In this document: positions 53,136 to 62,960 of the stretch, one piece after another
Layout of the letters: the number at the start of each line of letters is the position of its first letter
Position numbering within the stretch: position 1 is the first letter of the stretch
NCBI RefSeq assembly: GCF_000454065.1
Contig: NZ_ATNE01000001.1
Span: forward strand, 560,501 to 624,500
DNA: 64,000 nt
Source: Brevibacillus thermoruber 423
GTDB lineage: Bacteria; Bacillota; Bacilli; Brevibacillales; Brevibacillaceae
Direction of reading: 5' to 3'
Translations under genes and position numbers: made by a program
The notes under the pieces: model-generated
What the model was told of the DNA's origin: nothing
Seen by the model: only the letters and a program-made list of their open reading frames with translations
Database searches by the model: none

Positions 53136-54005
53136 TCAGAGGCGTTTTAAGGAAATGGCTTCCCGGATATGCTGGATGTTCTCGACCGTTTGCGCTTCCC
53201 GGCGGAGGGAAACCGCCACGTACAGGAGGTCGATCAGGAAAAGCTGGGCCAGGCGGGAAGAGAGCGCTTCCGTGCGGAAAACCGTCTCGCGCGAGGTCGT
53301 ATACAGGCAGCAGTCCGCCAGTTTTACCAGCGGCGATTTGCCGTAGCTGGTGATGCCGATCGTTTTCGCTCCGGCGTCCTTCGCCACGCGCAGCGCTTCC
53401 AGGATGTCCTTGTTCGAACCGGAGTGGGAAATCCCCACAACCACGTCCCCTTCCTGCAAGAGGGAGGCCGACATCACCTGATAGTGGGCATCGGAGTGAT
53501 GAATACAGGGGATCCCGGTACGCATGAACTTGTGATAGGCGTCCTGGGCGATGGCGGCCGATCCGCCGGACCCGTAGAATTCAATGCGTTTGGCGCCCGC
53601 CAGCCAATCGATGATGGTGGACAATTCGTCGCGGTTGAGAATGTGCAGCGTATCGCGCAGCGTTTCCATGTTTGCGGCGAAAATGTTGCCGGCTATGGAA
53701 AGGACGTCGTCATCCTCCAGGTTGATTTCCTGGTAAATCGCCTGCTTGGGGTTCGTCACTTCGCTTGCCAGCGCAATCTTGAACGCCTGGTACCCCCGAA
53801 AACCCAACCGCCGACAGAGGCGAAAGACGGTCGCATCAGCGCATTCGCATAACTCGGACAGCTCGGTAATGGACAAATGGACAATGTCGCTCGCATGCTC
53901 CAGGATGTAGCCGGCCACCTGCTGCTCTTTGCTGCTGAGCTGCGAATAAACGGCGCGCAGTTTGGCGAGAACGCTTTCGGAAACACGCGGTGTGGAATCG
54001 GGCAA
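53136..54005 (-). CDS. RpiR-family regulator of the gluconate locus
   Basis: This 289-aa protein has an RpiR helix-turn-helix (LSITELSELCECADATVFRLCRRLGFRGYQAFKIAL, about residues 43-80) and an SIS phosphosugar-binding domain (RIEFYGSGGSAAIAQDAYHKF; GISHSGSNKDILEAL). It lies between gntK and gnd and is divergent from gnd. 6-Phosphogluconate or gluconate-derived phosphosugar is the expected effector. TTG 54005 has GAGAGGTG upstream; TTG 54023 is an alternative. In Bacillus subtilis this role is held by a GntR-type protein instead. Confidence 0.85.
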   Translation of the reverse strand: MPDSTPRVSESVLAKLRAVYSQLSSKEQQVAGYILEHASDIVHLSITELSELCECADATVFRLCRRLGFRGYQAFKIALASEVTNPKQAIYQEINLEDDDVLSIAGNIFAANMETLRDTLHILNRDELSTIIDWLAGAKRIEFYGSGGSAAIAQDAYHKFMRTGIPCIHHSDAHYQVMSASLLQEGDVVVGISHSGSNKDILEALRVAKDAGAKTIGITSYGKSPLVKLADCCLYTTSRETVFRTEALSSRLAQLFLIDLLYVAVSLRREAQTVENIQHIREAISLKRL

Positions 54006-54074
54006 ACAACATGCACCTCTCAATCATGTCTTTCTGGTTCACATTATAGGCAATGTCCGGGACGAAGTCATTTT

Positions 54075-54126
54075 GAAAAAAATTTTCTTCATTTGTGATG
54101 AAACACGAATATTTTTGTCATATAAT
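54075..54126 (+). promoter_or_regulatory. gnd promoter region with operator-like motif
   Basis: TATAAT at 54121-54126 is a good -10, with a weak -35 (TGAAAC) 16 bases upstream. GAAAAAAATTTTCTTC at 54075-54090 is nearly symmetric and matches the motif before gntK at 14 of 16 positions. Confidence 0.6.
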
Positions 54127-54186
54127 ACAGCTAAGTCAGATCCCGCGAGTTTGACAACCTGGATACTAAGGAGTGTTTCGATAGCA

Positions 54187-55083
54187 ATGCGATTAGCGAT
54201 GATTGGATTAGGCAAAATGGGATACAATCTCACCCTGAACTTGCTCTCCCACCGGCACGAGGTCGTCGCTTATGACGTCGACCCCGCCCCTGCCGCTGAA
54301 CTGGGCAGGCACGGAGCGATTCCCGCCGCTTCGGTCGAAGAGGCGGTCGCGAAACTGTCTGCGCCGCGTATCGTGTGGCTGATGGTGCCGGCGGGGAACA
54401 TCGTGGACAAGCTGATTGAACAGCTGTCCGGCCTTCTGTCCCCTGGCGACATTGTGATCGACGGCGGAAATTCCCACTACAAGCAGTCGGTTGAGCGGTA
54501 TCACACGCTCAAGCAAAAGGGCATCCATTTCCTCGATGTCGGCACAAGCGGCGGAATGGAAGGGGCACGGAACGGTGCCTGCATGATGATTGGCGGGGAC
54601 AAGGAGGCGTTTGCCCACATCGAACCGCTGGTAAAGGATATTACCGTTGACAACGGCTACCTGTACGCGGGGGAAGCAGGCAGCGGACACTTCCTGAAAA
54701 TGGTGCACAACGGCATCGAGTACGGCATGATGCAGGCGATCGGCGAGGGCTTTGAAGTGCTGGAGAAGAGCAGCTACACGTTTGACTTCGCCGAAGTGGC
54801 GCGCGTCTGGGCCAACGGCTCCGTCATCCGCGGGTGGCTGATGGATTTGACCGAACGGGCCTTCCGCAAAGACGCGAAGCTGGACAGCATTCGCGGCGTC
54901 ATGCACTCCTCCGGCGAAGGCAAATGGACGTTGGAGACGGCGCTGGACCTGCAGGTGGCGACGCCGGTGATCGCGATGTCCCTCTTGATGCGCTACCGCT
55001 CGCTGGAGGAAGACACCTTCCACGGCAAAGTGGTGGCTGCCCTGCGAAATGAATTTGGCGGGCACGCCGTGGAAACGAAATAG
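54187..55083 (+). CDS. gnd: 6-Phosphogluconate dehydrogenase (decarboxylating), short form
   Basis: This 298-aa enzyme oxidises and decarboxylates 6-phosphogluconate to ribulose 5-phosphate. It has MRLAMIGLGKMGYNLTLNLL (dinucleotide fold), IVIDGGNSHYKQS, DVGTSGGMEGARNGACMMIGG and the catalytic-region motif HFLKMVHNGIEYGMMQAIGEG. The roughly 300-aa length and the loop after MGYNL place it with the GndA/YqeC-like short group, often NAD-dependent. ATG 54187 is 13 bases after AAGGAG, slightly long. It completes the gluconate pathway of this locus. Confidence 0.93.
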   Translation: MRLAMIGLGKMGYNLTLNLLSHRHEVVAYDVDPAPAAELGRHGAIPAASVEEAVAKLSAPRIVWLMVPAGNIVDKLIEQLSGLLSPGDIVIDGGNSHYKQSVERYHTLKQKGIHFLDVGTSGGMEGARNGACMMIGGDKEAFAHIEPLVKDITVDNGYLYAGEAGSGHFLKMVHNGIEYGMMQAIGEGFEVLEKSSYTFDFAEVARVWANGSVIRGWLMDLTERAFRKDAKLDSIRGVMHSSGEGKWTLETALDLQVATPVIAMSLLMRYRSLEEDTFHGKVVAALRNEFGGHAVETK

Positions 55084-55091
55084 AAAACCGC

Positions 55092-55118
55092 CAGGCCCGA
55101 GGTGCTGCCTCGGGCCTG
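55092..55118 (+). terminator. Intrinsic terminator after gnd
   Basis: CAGGCCCGAGG pairs with CCTCGGGCCTG, followed by TTTGC, nine bases after the gnd stop. Confidence 0.75.
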
Positions 55119-55254
55119 TTTGCATGGCTTCGCGCGGTTCGCCGCCTCCCCCTTTCCCCCGCTCCTTTCAATGGCTCCGTCCGCGCATCGGGCGGCAGGA
55201 CCAGAGCCGCCGGCGTTTCAGGGATGGCGGGAGAGAGCCCGCCGCTATCTCCTT

Positions 55255-55698
55255 TTATTTCGTCTGCTCCGATTGGACCGCGATTCCGCTGCGGATCAGC
55301 AGCGCGGCGGTCACGCCCACTCCGGCCGTTTTGTTGCCGGAGAACGTTCCGTCGTAGACGAACGAGCTGCCGCAGGAGGGACTGTTCTCCTTCAGCACGG
55401 CGGAGGTGGCCCCCACCGCCTGTGCCAGCCTGAGCGCCTGCCGGGCCCCGGCGAGAAACTCGGCCGTCACGTCGCGGCCGGTCCGGTCGATCACCCGGGC
55501 CCGGCTGTCCAGGACGTCAAAGCCGTCGCCGCCGACGATCTCCGCCGGCGGGCGCGGCGTCGGCAGACCGCCCAACTGCTCGGGACAGACGGGAATCGCC
55601 TTTCCTTCCTTGAGCAGCGCCTCGGTTTCCGCGTCCAGACAGGCGCGCTGGTCATACCGGCACTGGCAGCCGATCAGACAGGCACTGACGATTTTCAC
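55255..55698 (-). CDS. DUF523 domain protein
   Basis: This 147-aa protein has the DUF523 pattern of conserved Cys residues: VSACLIGCQCRYDQRA at the start, VCPEQLGGLPTPRPPAEI, and VLKENSPSCGSSFVYDGTF. The Cys set suggests metal or cluster binding; function is unknown. GTG 55698 follows AAGGAT at about nine bases. It lies downstream of coaA on the same strand with a 105-bp gap. Confidence 0.82.
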   Translation of the reverse strand: MKIVSACLIGCQCRYDQRACLDAETEALLKEGKAIPVCPEQLGGLPTPRPPAEIVGGDGFDVLDSRARVIDRTGRDVTAEFLAGARQALRLAQAVGATSAVLKENSPSCGSSFVYDGTFSGNKTAGVGVTAALLIRSGIAVQSEQTK

Positions 55699-55803
55699 TC
55701 TTACCAGATCCTTTCCTCGAGGATTTCGAACCAGGGCTGTCCGCACCGACCGCAAACGTCCGCCAGCCGGACTGTCCTCTTTGCGTTCGGGGATTCACCG
55801 GGG

Positions 55804-56739
55804 TTACAGCCTGCGGAGCTTTACGCTCTGGACCATGTGATCCGGCCCCTTTTCCAAAATCAGTTGGGCGCGTCCCCGCGTCGGCAGGATGTTTTTCCGC
55901 AGGTTGATGCCGTTGATCTCCGTCCAGATGCTCGTGGCCACCGCCGTCGCCTCTTCGTCGGTGAGGTTGGCGTAGCGGCGGAAGTAGGAAGCCGGGTTGG
56001 AGAAGGCCGTCTCGCGCAGCAGCTTGAACCGCTCCACGTACCACTTCATGATGTCCTCTTCGCGCGCGTCGACGTAAATGGAGAAATCGAAAAAGTCGGA
56101 GACGAAGACTTCCGTCACGCGGCGCTGTTTTTCGTCCACCGGCGTCTGCAGGACATTGAGCCCCTCCACGATCAAGATGTCCGGTTCGCGCACCACCTGC
56201 CACTCGCCGGGCACGATGTCGTACACCAGATGGGAGTAGACGGGGGCGGCCACTTCCGGCACGCCGGACTTGACGTCGGACAGAAACGACACCAGCCGTT
56301 TGGTGTTGTAGCTTTCGGGAAACCCTTTGCGCTTCATCAGGCCGCGCTCTTCGAGGACGCGGTTGGGGTAGAGAAAGCCGTCCGTGGTCACCAGGTCCAC
56401 TTTGGGATGGTTGGGCCAGCGGGATAAAAGCGTTTGCAAAATGCGGGCGGTTGTGCTCTTGCCGACCGCTACGCTGCCGGCGATGCCGATGATGAACGGC
56501 ACCTTCTTGTCCTGCTTGCCGAGGAATGTATGCGTGGCATGATACAGTTCCTGGGTGGCCCCCACATACAGGTTCAACAGCCGGGAGAGCGGCAGGTAGA
56601 TGTCCGCCACTTCCGACAGGGAGAGCTTTTCGTTCAACCCCTGCAGACAGGCCAACTCTTCGTCTGATATGGTAAGCGGCGTGGAAGCCCGCAGTCCTCT
56701 CCACTGCTCGCGACTGAAAGTCATGTAAGGAGATGCCAT
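55804..56739 (-). CDS. coaA: Type I pantothenate kinase
   Basis: This 311-aa P-loop kinase phosphorylates pantothenate, the first step of CoA synthesis. It has [12 protein letters not shown] near the start, the Walker A motif [20 protein letters not shown] (about residues 85-104), [21 protein letters not shown] and [15 protein letters not shown] 56739 was selected because it gives the standard N-terminus ([13 protein letters not shown]), with AAAGGAT about eleven bases upstream. It diverges from the sulfur-transfer fusion gene. Confidence 0.95.
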   Translation of the reverse strand: MASPYMTFSREQWRGLRASTPLTISDEELACLQGLNEKLSLSEVADIYLPLSRLLNLYVGATQELYHATHTFLGKQDKKVPFIIGIAGSVAVGKSTTARILQTLLSRWPNHPKVDLVTTDGFLYPNRVLEERGLMKRKGFPESYNTKRLVSFLSDVKSGVPEVAAPVYSHLVYDIVPGEWQVVREPDILIVEGLNVLQTPVDEKQRRVTEVFVSDFFDFSIYVDAREEDIMKWYVERFKLLRETAFSNPASYFRRYANLTDEEATAVATSIWTEINGINLRKNILPTRGRAQLILEKGPDHMVQSVKLRRL

Positions 56740-56835
56740 GGGAACCGTACATCCTTTCTCGTTCATGTCCTGTAAAATGTTCCACAATAGTGTACCACCT
56801 GTGGCCGCTTCTTGGGAACACGTGAGGTGCGTCTC

Positions 56836-56895
56836 TTGACAAGAATGGTGCAGACGATTCATAATACCCACATAGGTATATACCCCCATAGGTAT
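56836..56895 (+). promoter_or_regulatory. Promoter with two abutting CstR/CsoR-type operators
   Basis: TTGACA (56836-56841) is followed after 18 bases by CATAAT. Immediately after come two contiguous 16-bp inverted repeats, ATACCCACATAGGTAT (56864-56879) and ATACCCCCATAGGTAT (56880-56895). The ATACC...GGTAT form with a C-rich centre is that of CsoR/CstR operators, and CstR senses persulfides. The sites cover the -10 and start region, consistent with repression. Confidence 0.75.
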
Positions 56896-56966
56896 AAAGA
56901 AACGTTGCCTGATCCAGATCGAACGCCCGGCGTTTGCCGAGCGAAAACGAACCGGAGGGACTGCAC

Positions 56967-59519
56967 ATGGAGAGAAAAATCGTGATTGTCGGCGGCGTGG
57001 CCGGCGGCGCGACCGCAGCCGCCCGCCTGCGCCGTCTGAATGAAACGGATCGGATTGTGATGGTGGAGCGCGGCGAACACATTTCGTTCGCCAACTGCGG
57101 CCTGCCATACTACATCGGCGGAGCGATCCGCGAGCGGGGCAAGCTGTTTGTCCAGACGGCGGAGAGAATGAGCCGGCGGTTTGCCCTCGACATCCGCACC
57201 CAGAGCGAAGTGACGCGGATCAACCGGGCGGCCAAAACGGTGACGATCCGCAACCTGCAGACGGGCGAGACGTACGAGGAGGACTACGACATCCTGGTGC
57301 TGGCACCCGGCGCCAAGCCGATCGTCCCCGACTGGCCCGGCATCCAGGAGGCGGAAGCCCTGTTTACGCTGCGGAACATCCCCGACACGGACAGAATCAA
57401 GGCATACGTGGACAATGCCCGCCCGCAGCATGCGGTCGTGATCGGCGGCGGATTCATCGGCGTGGAAATGGCGGAAAACCTGCGGGAGCGCGGTGTCGCC
57501 GTGACGCTGGTGGAGCTGGGCAATCAGGTGCTGGCGCCGCTTGACTTCGAAATGGCTGCCATCGTGCAGGAGCATATGCGGGCGAACGGCGTGGAACTCG
57601 TCCTGGGAGATGCCGTCCAAGCCCTGGCGGACAAGGGGCGGCGCATCCTGCTGCAAAGCGGCCGCGAGCTGACCGCCGACATGATCGTGCTGGCCATCGG
57701 CGTGCAGCCGGAAAGCGAGCTGGCCAAAGAGGCGGGACTGGAGCTGGGCGTGCGCGGCGCGATCAAGGTGTCCCCCACGCTGCAGACGAGCGATCCCAGC
57801 ATCTACGCCATCGGTGACGCCATCGAGGTGCACGACCTGGTGAACGGACAGCCGACGGTGGTGCCGCTCGCCTGGGGAGCCAACCGGCAGGGGCGGCTGG
57901 TGGCCGACCGCATCAACGGCATGGACGTCTCCTACCGGGGCGCGCTGGGAACGGCCATCGTCAAAGTCTTTTCCCTGACGGCCGCCGTCGTCGGCAACAA
58001 CGAAAAGACGCTGAAAAAATGGGGCATCCCCTACGAGACGGTCCACATCCACCCCAATTCCCACGCCGGGTACTACCCGGGCGCAGCCCAATTGTCGCTC
58101 AAGCTGCTGTTTGACCGCAGCACGGGCCGCATCCTCGGCGCCCAGGCGGTCGGGGCGGACGGCGTCGACAAGCGCATCGACGTGATCGCCACGGCGATGA
58201 AGGCCGGTCTTACCGTGCGGGACCTGCCCGATCTGGAGCTCTGCTACGCCCCGCCGTACTCGTCGGCCAAAGATCCCGTCAACCTGGCCGGGTACGTCGC
58301 CTCCAACATCGTCGACGGGCTGGCCGAAACCGTTCAATGGCACGAAATCGACCAAATTGTGGCGGACGGCGGCCTGCTGATCGACGTGCGCGAACCGATC
58401 GAGCGGGAGGCGGGCTTTGTGCCGGGCTCGATCAACATTCCGCTGGATCAACTGCGGGATCGGCTGGCGGACATCCCGCGCGATCGGCCGGTGTACGTCT
58501 CCTGCCAGGTGGGGCTGAGAGGCTACCTGGCCGCCCGGATCCTGGCCCAGCACGGGTACCGGGTGAAAAACCTGGACGGGGGCTACAAGACCTATTCGTA
58601 TGCCGCCCGGGAAAAATCGCGGCCGCCGCGCGACCCTGACGGCACAGGGGCGGCCGGGGACCGGCAGGCCGACACACGGCCGGCGGATCGTCCCGCAGGG
58701 GGTCATTCCGCGGAAGCGCACCCATCCGCCCACGTCACCATCGACGCCTGCGGACTGCAGTGCCCCGGGCCGATCATGCAGGTGTTTCAGGCGATACAGC
58801 AGATGAATCCGGGTGAAGTGCTGGCCGTCTCCGCCACCGATCCGGGCTTTGGCAAAGACATCGCCGCCTGGTGCGAAAAGACCGGCCACGTCCTGCTCCA
58901 TTCCGAGCTGGACAAAAACGTCTGCACCGCCTACATCCGCAAAGGCGGCGCCGCAAAAGAAGCGGCCGCTCTGCAGGCAGCTTCGGCGAAGGAGGCGAAC
59001 CCCGGCGTGTCAGACGCGTCTCCCGCTGGCGTCTCGGCCGTCCCGTCCAAAAACGGCGCCACCCTGATCGTGTTCAGCGGCGACCTGGACAAGGCGATCG
59101 CTTCGTTTATCATTGCCTCGGGGGCCGCAGCGATGGGGAAACGCGTGACCATGTTCTTTACCTTCTGGGGCCTGAACATCTTGCGGAAGCAGGGCGCGTC
59201 CGCGTCCGGCAAACAGCCGTTGGAGAAAATGCTGGGGGCGATGATGCCCAAAGGACCGCACGATCTGCCCTTGTCCAAAATGAACATGGGCGGTCTCGGC
59301 GCGAAGATGATCCGCTACGTCATGGAACAGAAAAACGTCGACTCCCTGGAGACACTGATGCGCAACGCGCAGGCGGCCGGCGTCAAGCTGGTGGCCTGCA
59401 CGATGAGCATGGAGATCATGGGCATCAAGCCGGAAGAGCTGATCGACGGCGTCGAATTCGCCGGTGTCGCCAGCTACCTGGGCGACGCCGAAGACGCCGG
59501 CATCAACCTGTTTGTCTAA
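56967..59519 (+). CDS. CoA-disulfide reductase-rhodanese-TusA-DsrE-like fusion protein
   Basis: This 850-aa cytosolic protein combines four modules. Residues 1-440 are a flavoprotein of the CoA-disulfide/NAD(P)H persulfide reductase type ([29 protein letters not shown] with redox Cys44; second dinucleotide site [27 protein letters not shown]). Residues about 460-560 are a rhodanese domain with active Cys about 513 (VSCQVGLRG). Residues about 590-665 are TusA-like ([14 protein letters not shown]). Residues about 695-850 are DsrE-family ([35 protein letters not shown]). The layout suggests sulfane sulfur handling, passing persulfide between domains. ATG 56967 follows CGGAGGGA. Tandem CstR-like operators precede it. 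Confidence 0.9.
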   Translation: MERKIVIVGGVAGGATAAARLRRLNETDRIVMVERGEHISFANCGLPYYIGGAIRERGKLFVQTAERMSRRFALDIRTQSEVTRINRAAKTVTIRNLQTGETYEEDYDILVLAPGAKPIVPDWPGIQEAEALFTLRNIPDTDRIKAYVDNARPQHAVVIGGGFIGVEMAENLRERGVAVTLVELGNQVLAPLDFEMAAIVQEHMRANGVELVLGDAVQALADKGRRILLQSGRELTADMIVLAIGVQPESELAKEAGLELGVRGAIKVSPTLQTSDPSIYAIGDAIEVHDLVNGQPTVVPLAWGANRQGRLVADRINGMDVSYRGALGTAIVKVFSLTAAVVGNNEKTLKKWGIPYETVHIHPNSHAGYYPGAAQLSLKLLFDRSTGRILGAQAVGADGVDKRIDVIATAMKAGLTVRDLPDLELCYAPPYSSAKDPVNLAGYVASNIVDGLAETVQWHEIDQIVADGGLLIDVREPIEREAGFVPGSINIPLDQLRDRLADIPRDRPVYVSCQVGLRGYLAARILAQHGYRVKNLDGGYKTYSYAAREKSRPPRDPDGTGAAGDRQADTRPADRPAGGHSAEAHPSAHVTIDACGLQCPGPIMQVFQAIQQMNPGEVLAVSATDPGFGKDIAAWCEKTGHVLLHSELDKNVCTAYIRKGGAAKEAAALQAASAKEANPGVSDASPAGVSAVPSKNGATLIVFSGDLDKAIASFIIASGAAAMGKRVTMFFTFWGLNILRKQGASASGKQPLEKMLGAMMPKGPHDLPLSKMNMGGLGAKMIRYVMEQKNVDSLETLMRNAQAAGVKLVACTMSMEIMGIKPEELIDGVEFAGVASYLGDAEDAGINLFV

Positions 59520-59521
59520 AC

Positions 59522-59565
59522 AAAATCCCCCCGGGGCCTTTTCGTTCGGCCCAGGGGGGATTTTT
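59522..59565 (+). terminator. Terminator between the sulfur-transfer fusion and dps
   Basis: ATCCCCCC with GGCC inside pairs with GGCC and GGGGGGAT, followed by TTTTT on the plus strand; AAAA on the other side makes it usable for the convergent dps gene too. Confidence 0.8.
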
Positions 59566-60050
59566 CACGGCTGCCTGCCGAGAAACGCCTGCAGCATCCA
59601 GACGTGCTTTTGCAGGCTGGTGCTGATCTCCAGAAACATGTCGCTGGTCGCCTGGTCGTTTGCCTGTTCGGCGATGGACATGCCCTCCTCCAGCTCGCGG
59701 ATCACCTGCTGGAAGTCGGCGGCCACCGCCTGGACCATTTGTTCCGCAGTCTCCCCGCCCGCCGCTTCGCGCAGGGTCGACTGCTCCAGACAGGCTTTCA
59801 TCGTCGAGGCCGGCTGTCCGCCGATGGCCAGCAGCCGCTCCGCCAGTTCGTCCACGTAGCCGGCCGCCTCGTTGTACAGTTCCTCAAACTTTTCGTGAAG
59901 CGTGAAAAAGTGGGGTCCTGTCACATACCAGTGGTAGTGGTGCAGTTTTATGTACAGGACGCTCCAGTTGGCAATCTGCTTGTTCAACACGTCTGTCAGG
60001 GAACGGATTTTCACTTCTGTCACAGCAGGGCTCATCCGTCGTCGCTTCAT
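59565..60050 (-). CDS. dps: Dps-family DNA-binding/iron-storage protein
   Basis: This 161-aa ferritin-fold protein has the Dps ferroxidase signature LHHYHWYVTGPHFFTLHEKFEELYNEAAGYVDELAERLLAIGG. It should form 12-mers that oxidise iron with peroxide. ATG 60050 or ATG 60035 could be the start; GAGG is five bases before 60050. The Dps gene converges on the sulfur-transfer fusion gene and is single. Confidence 0.92.
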   Translation of the reverse strand: MKRRRMSPAVTEVKIRSLTDVLNKQIANWSVLYIKLHHYHWYVTGPHFFTLHEKFEELYNEAAGYVDELAERLLAIGGQPASTMKACLEQSTLREAAGGETAEQMVQAVAADFQQVIRELEEGMSIAEQANDQATSDMFLEISTSLQKHVWMLQAFLGRQP

Positions 60051-60280
60051 CCTTTCCTCGCATGATGATGGTACAGAACGATGTTAGTATTTCGCTGTGA
60101 GCCGCTGTTTATTCCCTCGCAGACGCTGCGGCCGTTCCCTTTCACCGCGGCGCTTTTTCCTCCAAAGCGCCGTGGCCGTTTTCCCCGCGTGCGGAGATGT
60201 AAAGGGGGGCGGACGCCGCGATCATCTGTCCGTCCCTGCCGGCGATCCGGCCCGCCGCCAGACCGCCTCCTTGTCCGGTT

Positions 60281-61213
60281 TCACCGGACGACCGCCTCCT
60301 CGACGATCAGCCGGCAGCCTGTCGCGTCAAGATAGGCCTGCACGCCGAACGGCAGGGCGGCGTTGTTGTCGCCGTGGCCTGCCTGCAGATTCCAGATCAT
60401 CGGCTTTTGATACGGCGCGACGATGTTGGAAAAGACGTCGAGGACGGTAAAGCCTTCCCGCTTTTTCGGCTGGCAGTTGGTCCACGTGCCGAGGATGACC
60501 CCGGCACACTCCGCAAACGTGCCGGCCAGCGCCAACTGGGTCAGCATGCGGTCCACCCGGTACGGCTCCTCGTCCACATCCTCCAGGAAGAGCAGCTTGC
60601 CTTTCGCCTCCACCTGGAAGGGCGTGCCCGCCAGCGCCGCCACCAGCGAGAGATTGCCTCCGACGATCTCGCCGCACGCCTCTCCTTCCACCAGGCAGAC
60701 GATCTCCTCCCCCGGCGGGTTGACGATCTCGCCCAGCGGCTCGGGGCTGGTCATGGCGCGCAGCAGGCATTCCCGCGTATACGCGTTGGTCCCGCTGAGC
60801 AGTCCGGGAGATGCGTTGGGACCGTGCAGGGTTGCCAATCCCGCCTGCTGCCGGAGCGCCGTGTGCAGTGCGGTAATGTCGCTGTACCCGATGAACAGTT
60901 TCGGGTTTTGCCCGATCATGTCGTAGTCGAGAAGATGCAGGATTTGCGGCGAGCCGTACCCCCCGCGCAAAGCCATCACGGCGTCGATGTCGGGGTCGGC
61001 AAACATGTCGTTCAGCTCGGCCGCCCTGTGTTCGGGTGTTCCCGCCAGATAGCCGCCGCAGCTTTCATAGCAGGTTTCTCCCAGTACCACCCGGAATCCC
61101 AACGCTTCCAGATCTTCCTTGGCCTGATGTACGCTGTCGATTTCTTTCGGAGGACTTGACGGGGCGATGATCCCGATCGTATCCCCTGGTTTCAGTGCTT
61201 TTCCCTTGTTCAT
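60281..61213 (-). CDS. LD-carboxypeptidase, peptidase family S66
   Basis: This 310-aa protein carries S66 signatures: IGIIAPSSPP, MALRGGYGSPQILHLLDYD, the nucleophile Ser in FIGYSDITALHTAL (about residue 110), the Glu in LLFLEDVDEEPYRVDRML and the His in LQAGHGDNNAALPFG. S66 enzymes trim the terminal D-Ala from murein tetrapeptides (LdcA) or cleave microcin C (MccF). ATG 61213 follows GAGGAG. It lies 22 bp after an oligopeptide-binding lipoprotein gene, so trimming imported cell-wall peptides is likely. Confidence 0.88.
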   Translation of the reverse strand: MNKGKALKPGDTIGIIAPSSPPKEIDSVHQAKEDLEALGFRVVLGETCYESCGGYLAGTPEHRAAELNDMFADPDIDAVMALRGGYGSPQILHLLDYDMIGQNPKLFIGYSDITALHTALRQQAGLATLHGPNASPGLLSGTNAYTRECLLRAMTSPEPLGEIVNPPGEEIVCLVEGEACGEIVGGNLSLVAALAGTPFQVEAKGKLLFLEDVDEEPYRVDRMLTQLALAGTFAECAGVILGTWTNCQPKKREGFTVLDVFSNIVAPYQKPMIWNLQAGHGDNNAALPFGVQAYLDATGCRLIVEEAVVR

Positions 61214-61235
61214 CCGGCATTCTCCTCGCTGTTTT

Positions 61236-62882
61236 TTACTCCTTGTACGCCCATTTGAAATCGATTTTGCTGAGCGGATCGATCTGCACGCCTTTGACCT
61301 TGTCGTTTTGCACCCAGGCGTTGACGTCGCTGAAAATTCCCGTCAGCGGCATCTCGTCCATTAAAAGCGTCTCGGCTTCCAGCAGAAGCTGCCTTCGCTT
61401 GGCCTCATCCGTTTCCGCGTACGACTTGTGAATCAGCTCCGTGTATGTCGGGTTGTGCCAGCGGGTAATGTTGCTGGAACTGTACTTTTCGATAAACTTC
61501 TCCAGGAAGTTGACCGGGTCGTTGTAATCAGCCGTCCAACTGGAGCGGGTGATCTCGAATTTGCCCTGCTCCTGGTCGTCCAGGTACACCTTTGTCTCCT
61601 TGTTCACCAGCTTGACGTCGACGCCCAGCACCTGTTTCCAGGTGGCCTGGAGCGCTTCGGCGATCGCCTTGTTGCGGTCCGACGTGTTGTAGAGGTAGCT
61701 GATTTCCGGCAGCTTGGTGATGCCCAGTTCCTTCATGCCCTCCGCCAGCAGCCTGCGCGCTTCTTCAGGTTGGTTATCGGCAAAGAATCCTTCCGGTTTT
61801 AGCGAGGCGGTGATCGGCGTGATGCCCATCAGCGGCGTCTGGCCGGCCTGGCCGATGTTGTCGGCAATCTCCTTCCGGTTGATCGCGTAGGCGAACGCCT
61901 TGCGTACGTTGGCATTGGTAAACGGCACCCGCTCGGCGTTGAAGCGGATGTAGTAGGAGGTGGCTTTCGGCTTGGTCTTCAACTTGCCTTCCTCCTTCAA
62001 CGGCTTGACGGCATCCACCGGCAAGCTGCTGATCGGCCCACCCGCCCAGTCGAGATCGCCGTTTTGGAACAGCGCCAGCTCCGTATTGGCGTCGGAAATC
62101 ATCGAGAACTCGATGCGATCCAATTTTACCGCCTCGTGATCCCAGTAGGTGTCGCTTTTCACCAGGACGAGTTTGTTTTTGTGCTCCCACCTCTCCAGCT
62201 TGAACGGTCCGTTCCCCACCAGCGTTTTCGGGTCTTTCGCCCAATGCTCGTTGGCTTCCGCCACCTTTTTGTTGATTGGCATGAGGAAGGCAGCAAGCGT
62301 CGGGAAATACGGCGTGGGATGTTCCAGCGTCACCTGCAGCGTCTTGTCGTCCAGCGCCCGGACGCCGACGTCATCCCGCTTGGCCCTGCCAGCGGCAAAC
62401 GCCTGCGCGTTTTTGATGCTGTAAAACTGGTACGCGGCCTGTGAACCGGTCTTGGGATCGAGCGCATGCTTCCAGGCAAATTCGAAGTCGTGGGCCGTCA
62501 CCGGATCGCCGTTGCTCCACTTGGCGTCACGCAGGGTAAACGTATAGACCGTCTTGTCCTCGGACACCTTCATGTCGGAAGCGATGGAGTAAATTGGCTG
62601 GCCGTCCTTGTCCAGACGGGTCAACCCGTCAAAAACGGCGCGGATGACGGCACCGGAAACGGTGTCTTCGGCAAAGGTCGGATCAAGTGTGGCCGGCTCC
62701 TCCAGGTTCATGCGCAGCACTTGCGGCTCGCCGGAAGCGGTGGTGCCCGCCGTGCCGGTTTTCCCGGGCTCTTGTGCCGCCCCGGTGCCGGCCGGAGTGC
62801 CGCTTCCGCCCGCGAAACACCCGCTGAGCATGCTCCCCAGCACGAACGAGACAGCGATGAGGATGGAACATCGTCGTTTCAT
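61236..62882 (-). CDS. Oligopeptide-binding lipoprotein (OppA/MppA-like)
   Basis: This 548-aa exported lipoprotein has a signal peptide ending in MLSGC (Cys about 22), a Gly/Ala/Thr-rich linker and a family 5 solute-binding domain. Motifs include LRMNLEEPATLDPTFAEDTVSG, YTFTLRDAKWSNGDPVTAHDFEFAWKHALDP and VRKAFAYAINRKEIADN. It should bind peptides outside the cell for an Opp-type ABC transporter encoded elsewhere. ATG 62882 follows AGGGGGA. Coupling to an LD-carboxypeptidase suggests a preference for murein peptides, but this is inference. Confidence 0.9.
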   Translation of the reverse strand: MKRRCSILIAVSFVLGSMLSGCFAGGSGTPAGTGAAQEPGKTGTAGTTASGEPQVLRMNLEEPATLDPTFAEDTVSGAVIRAVFDGLTRLDKDGQPIYSIASDMKVSEDKTVYTFTLRDAKWSNGDPVTAHDFEFAWKHALDPKTGSQAAYQFYSIKNAQAFAAGRAKRDDVGVRALDDKTLQVTLEHPTPYFPTLAAFLMPINKKVAEANEHWAKDPKTLVGNGPFKLERWEHKNKLVLVKSDTYWDHEAVKLDRIEFSMISDANTELALFQNGDLDWAGGPISSLPVDAVKPLKEEGKLKTKPKATSYYIRFNAERVPFTNANVRKAFAYAINRKEIADNIGQAGQTPLMGITPITASLKPEGFFADNQPEEARRLLAEGMKELGITKLPEISYLYNTSDRNKAIAEALQATWKQVLGVDVKLVNKETKVYLDDQEQGKFEITRSSWTADYNDPVNFLEKFIEKYSSSNITRWHNPTYTELIHKSYAETDEAKRRQLLLEAETLLMDEMPLTGIFSDVNAWVQNDKVKGVQIDPLSKIDFKWAYKE

Positions 62883-62960
62883 TGTATGAACTCCCCCTGA
62901 GTATCAATTTATTTTGAATATTACAAAAATTACACCGATGGGGAAGCGAGGGTTTCATCC

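Noticed and set aside
56859-58901. Minus-strand frame of about 680 codons opposite the sulfur-transfer fusion
   Set aside because: It is antisense to a well-supported multidomain gene, with no motifs or ribosome site.
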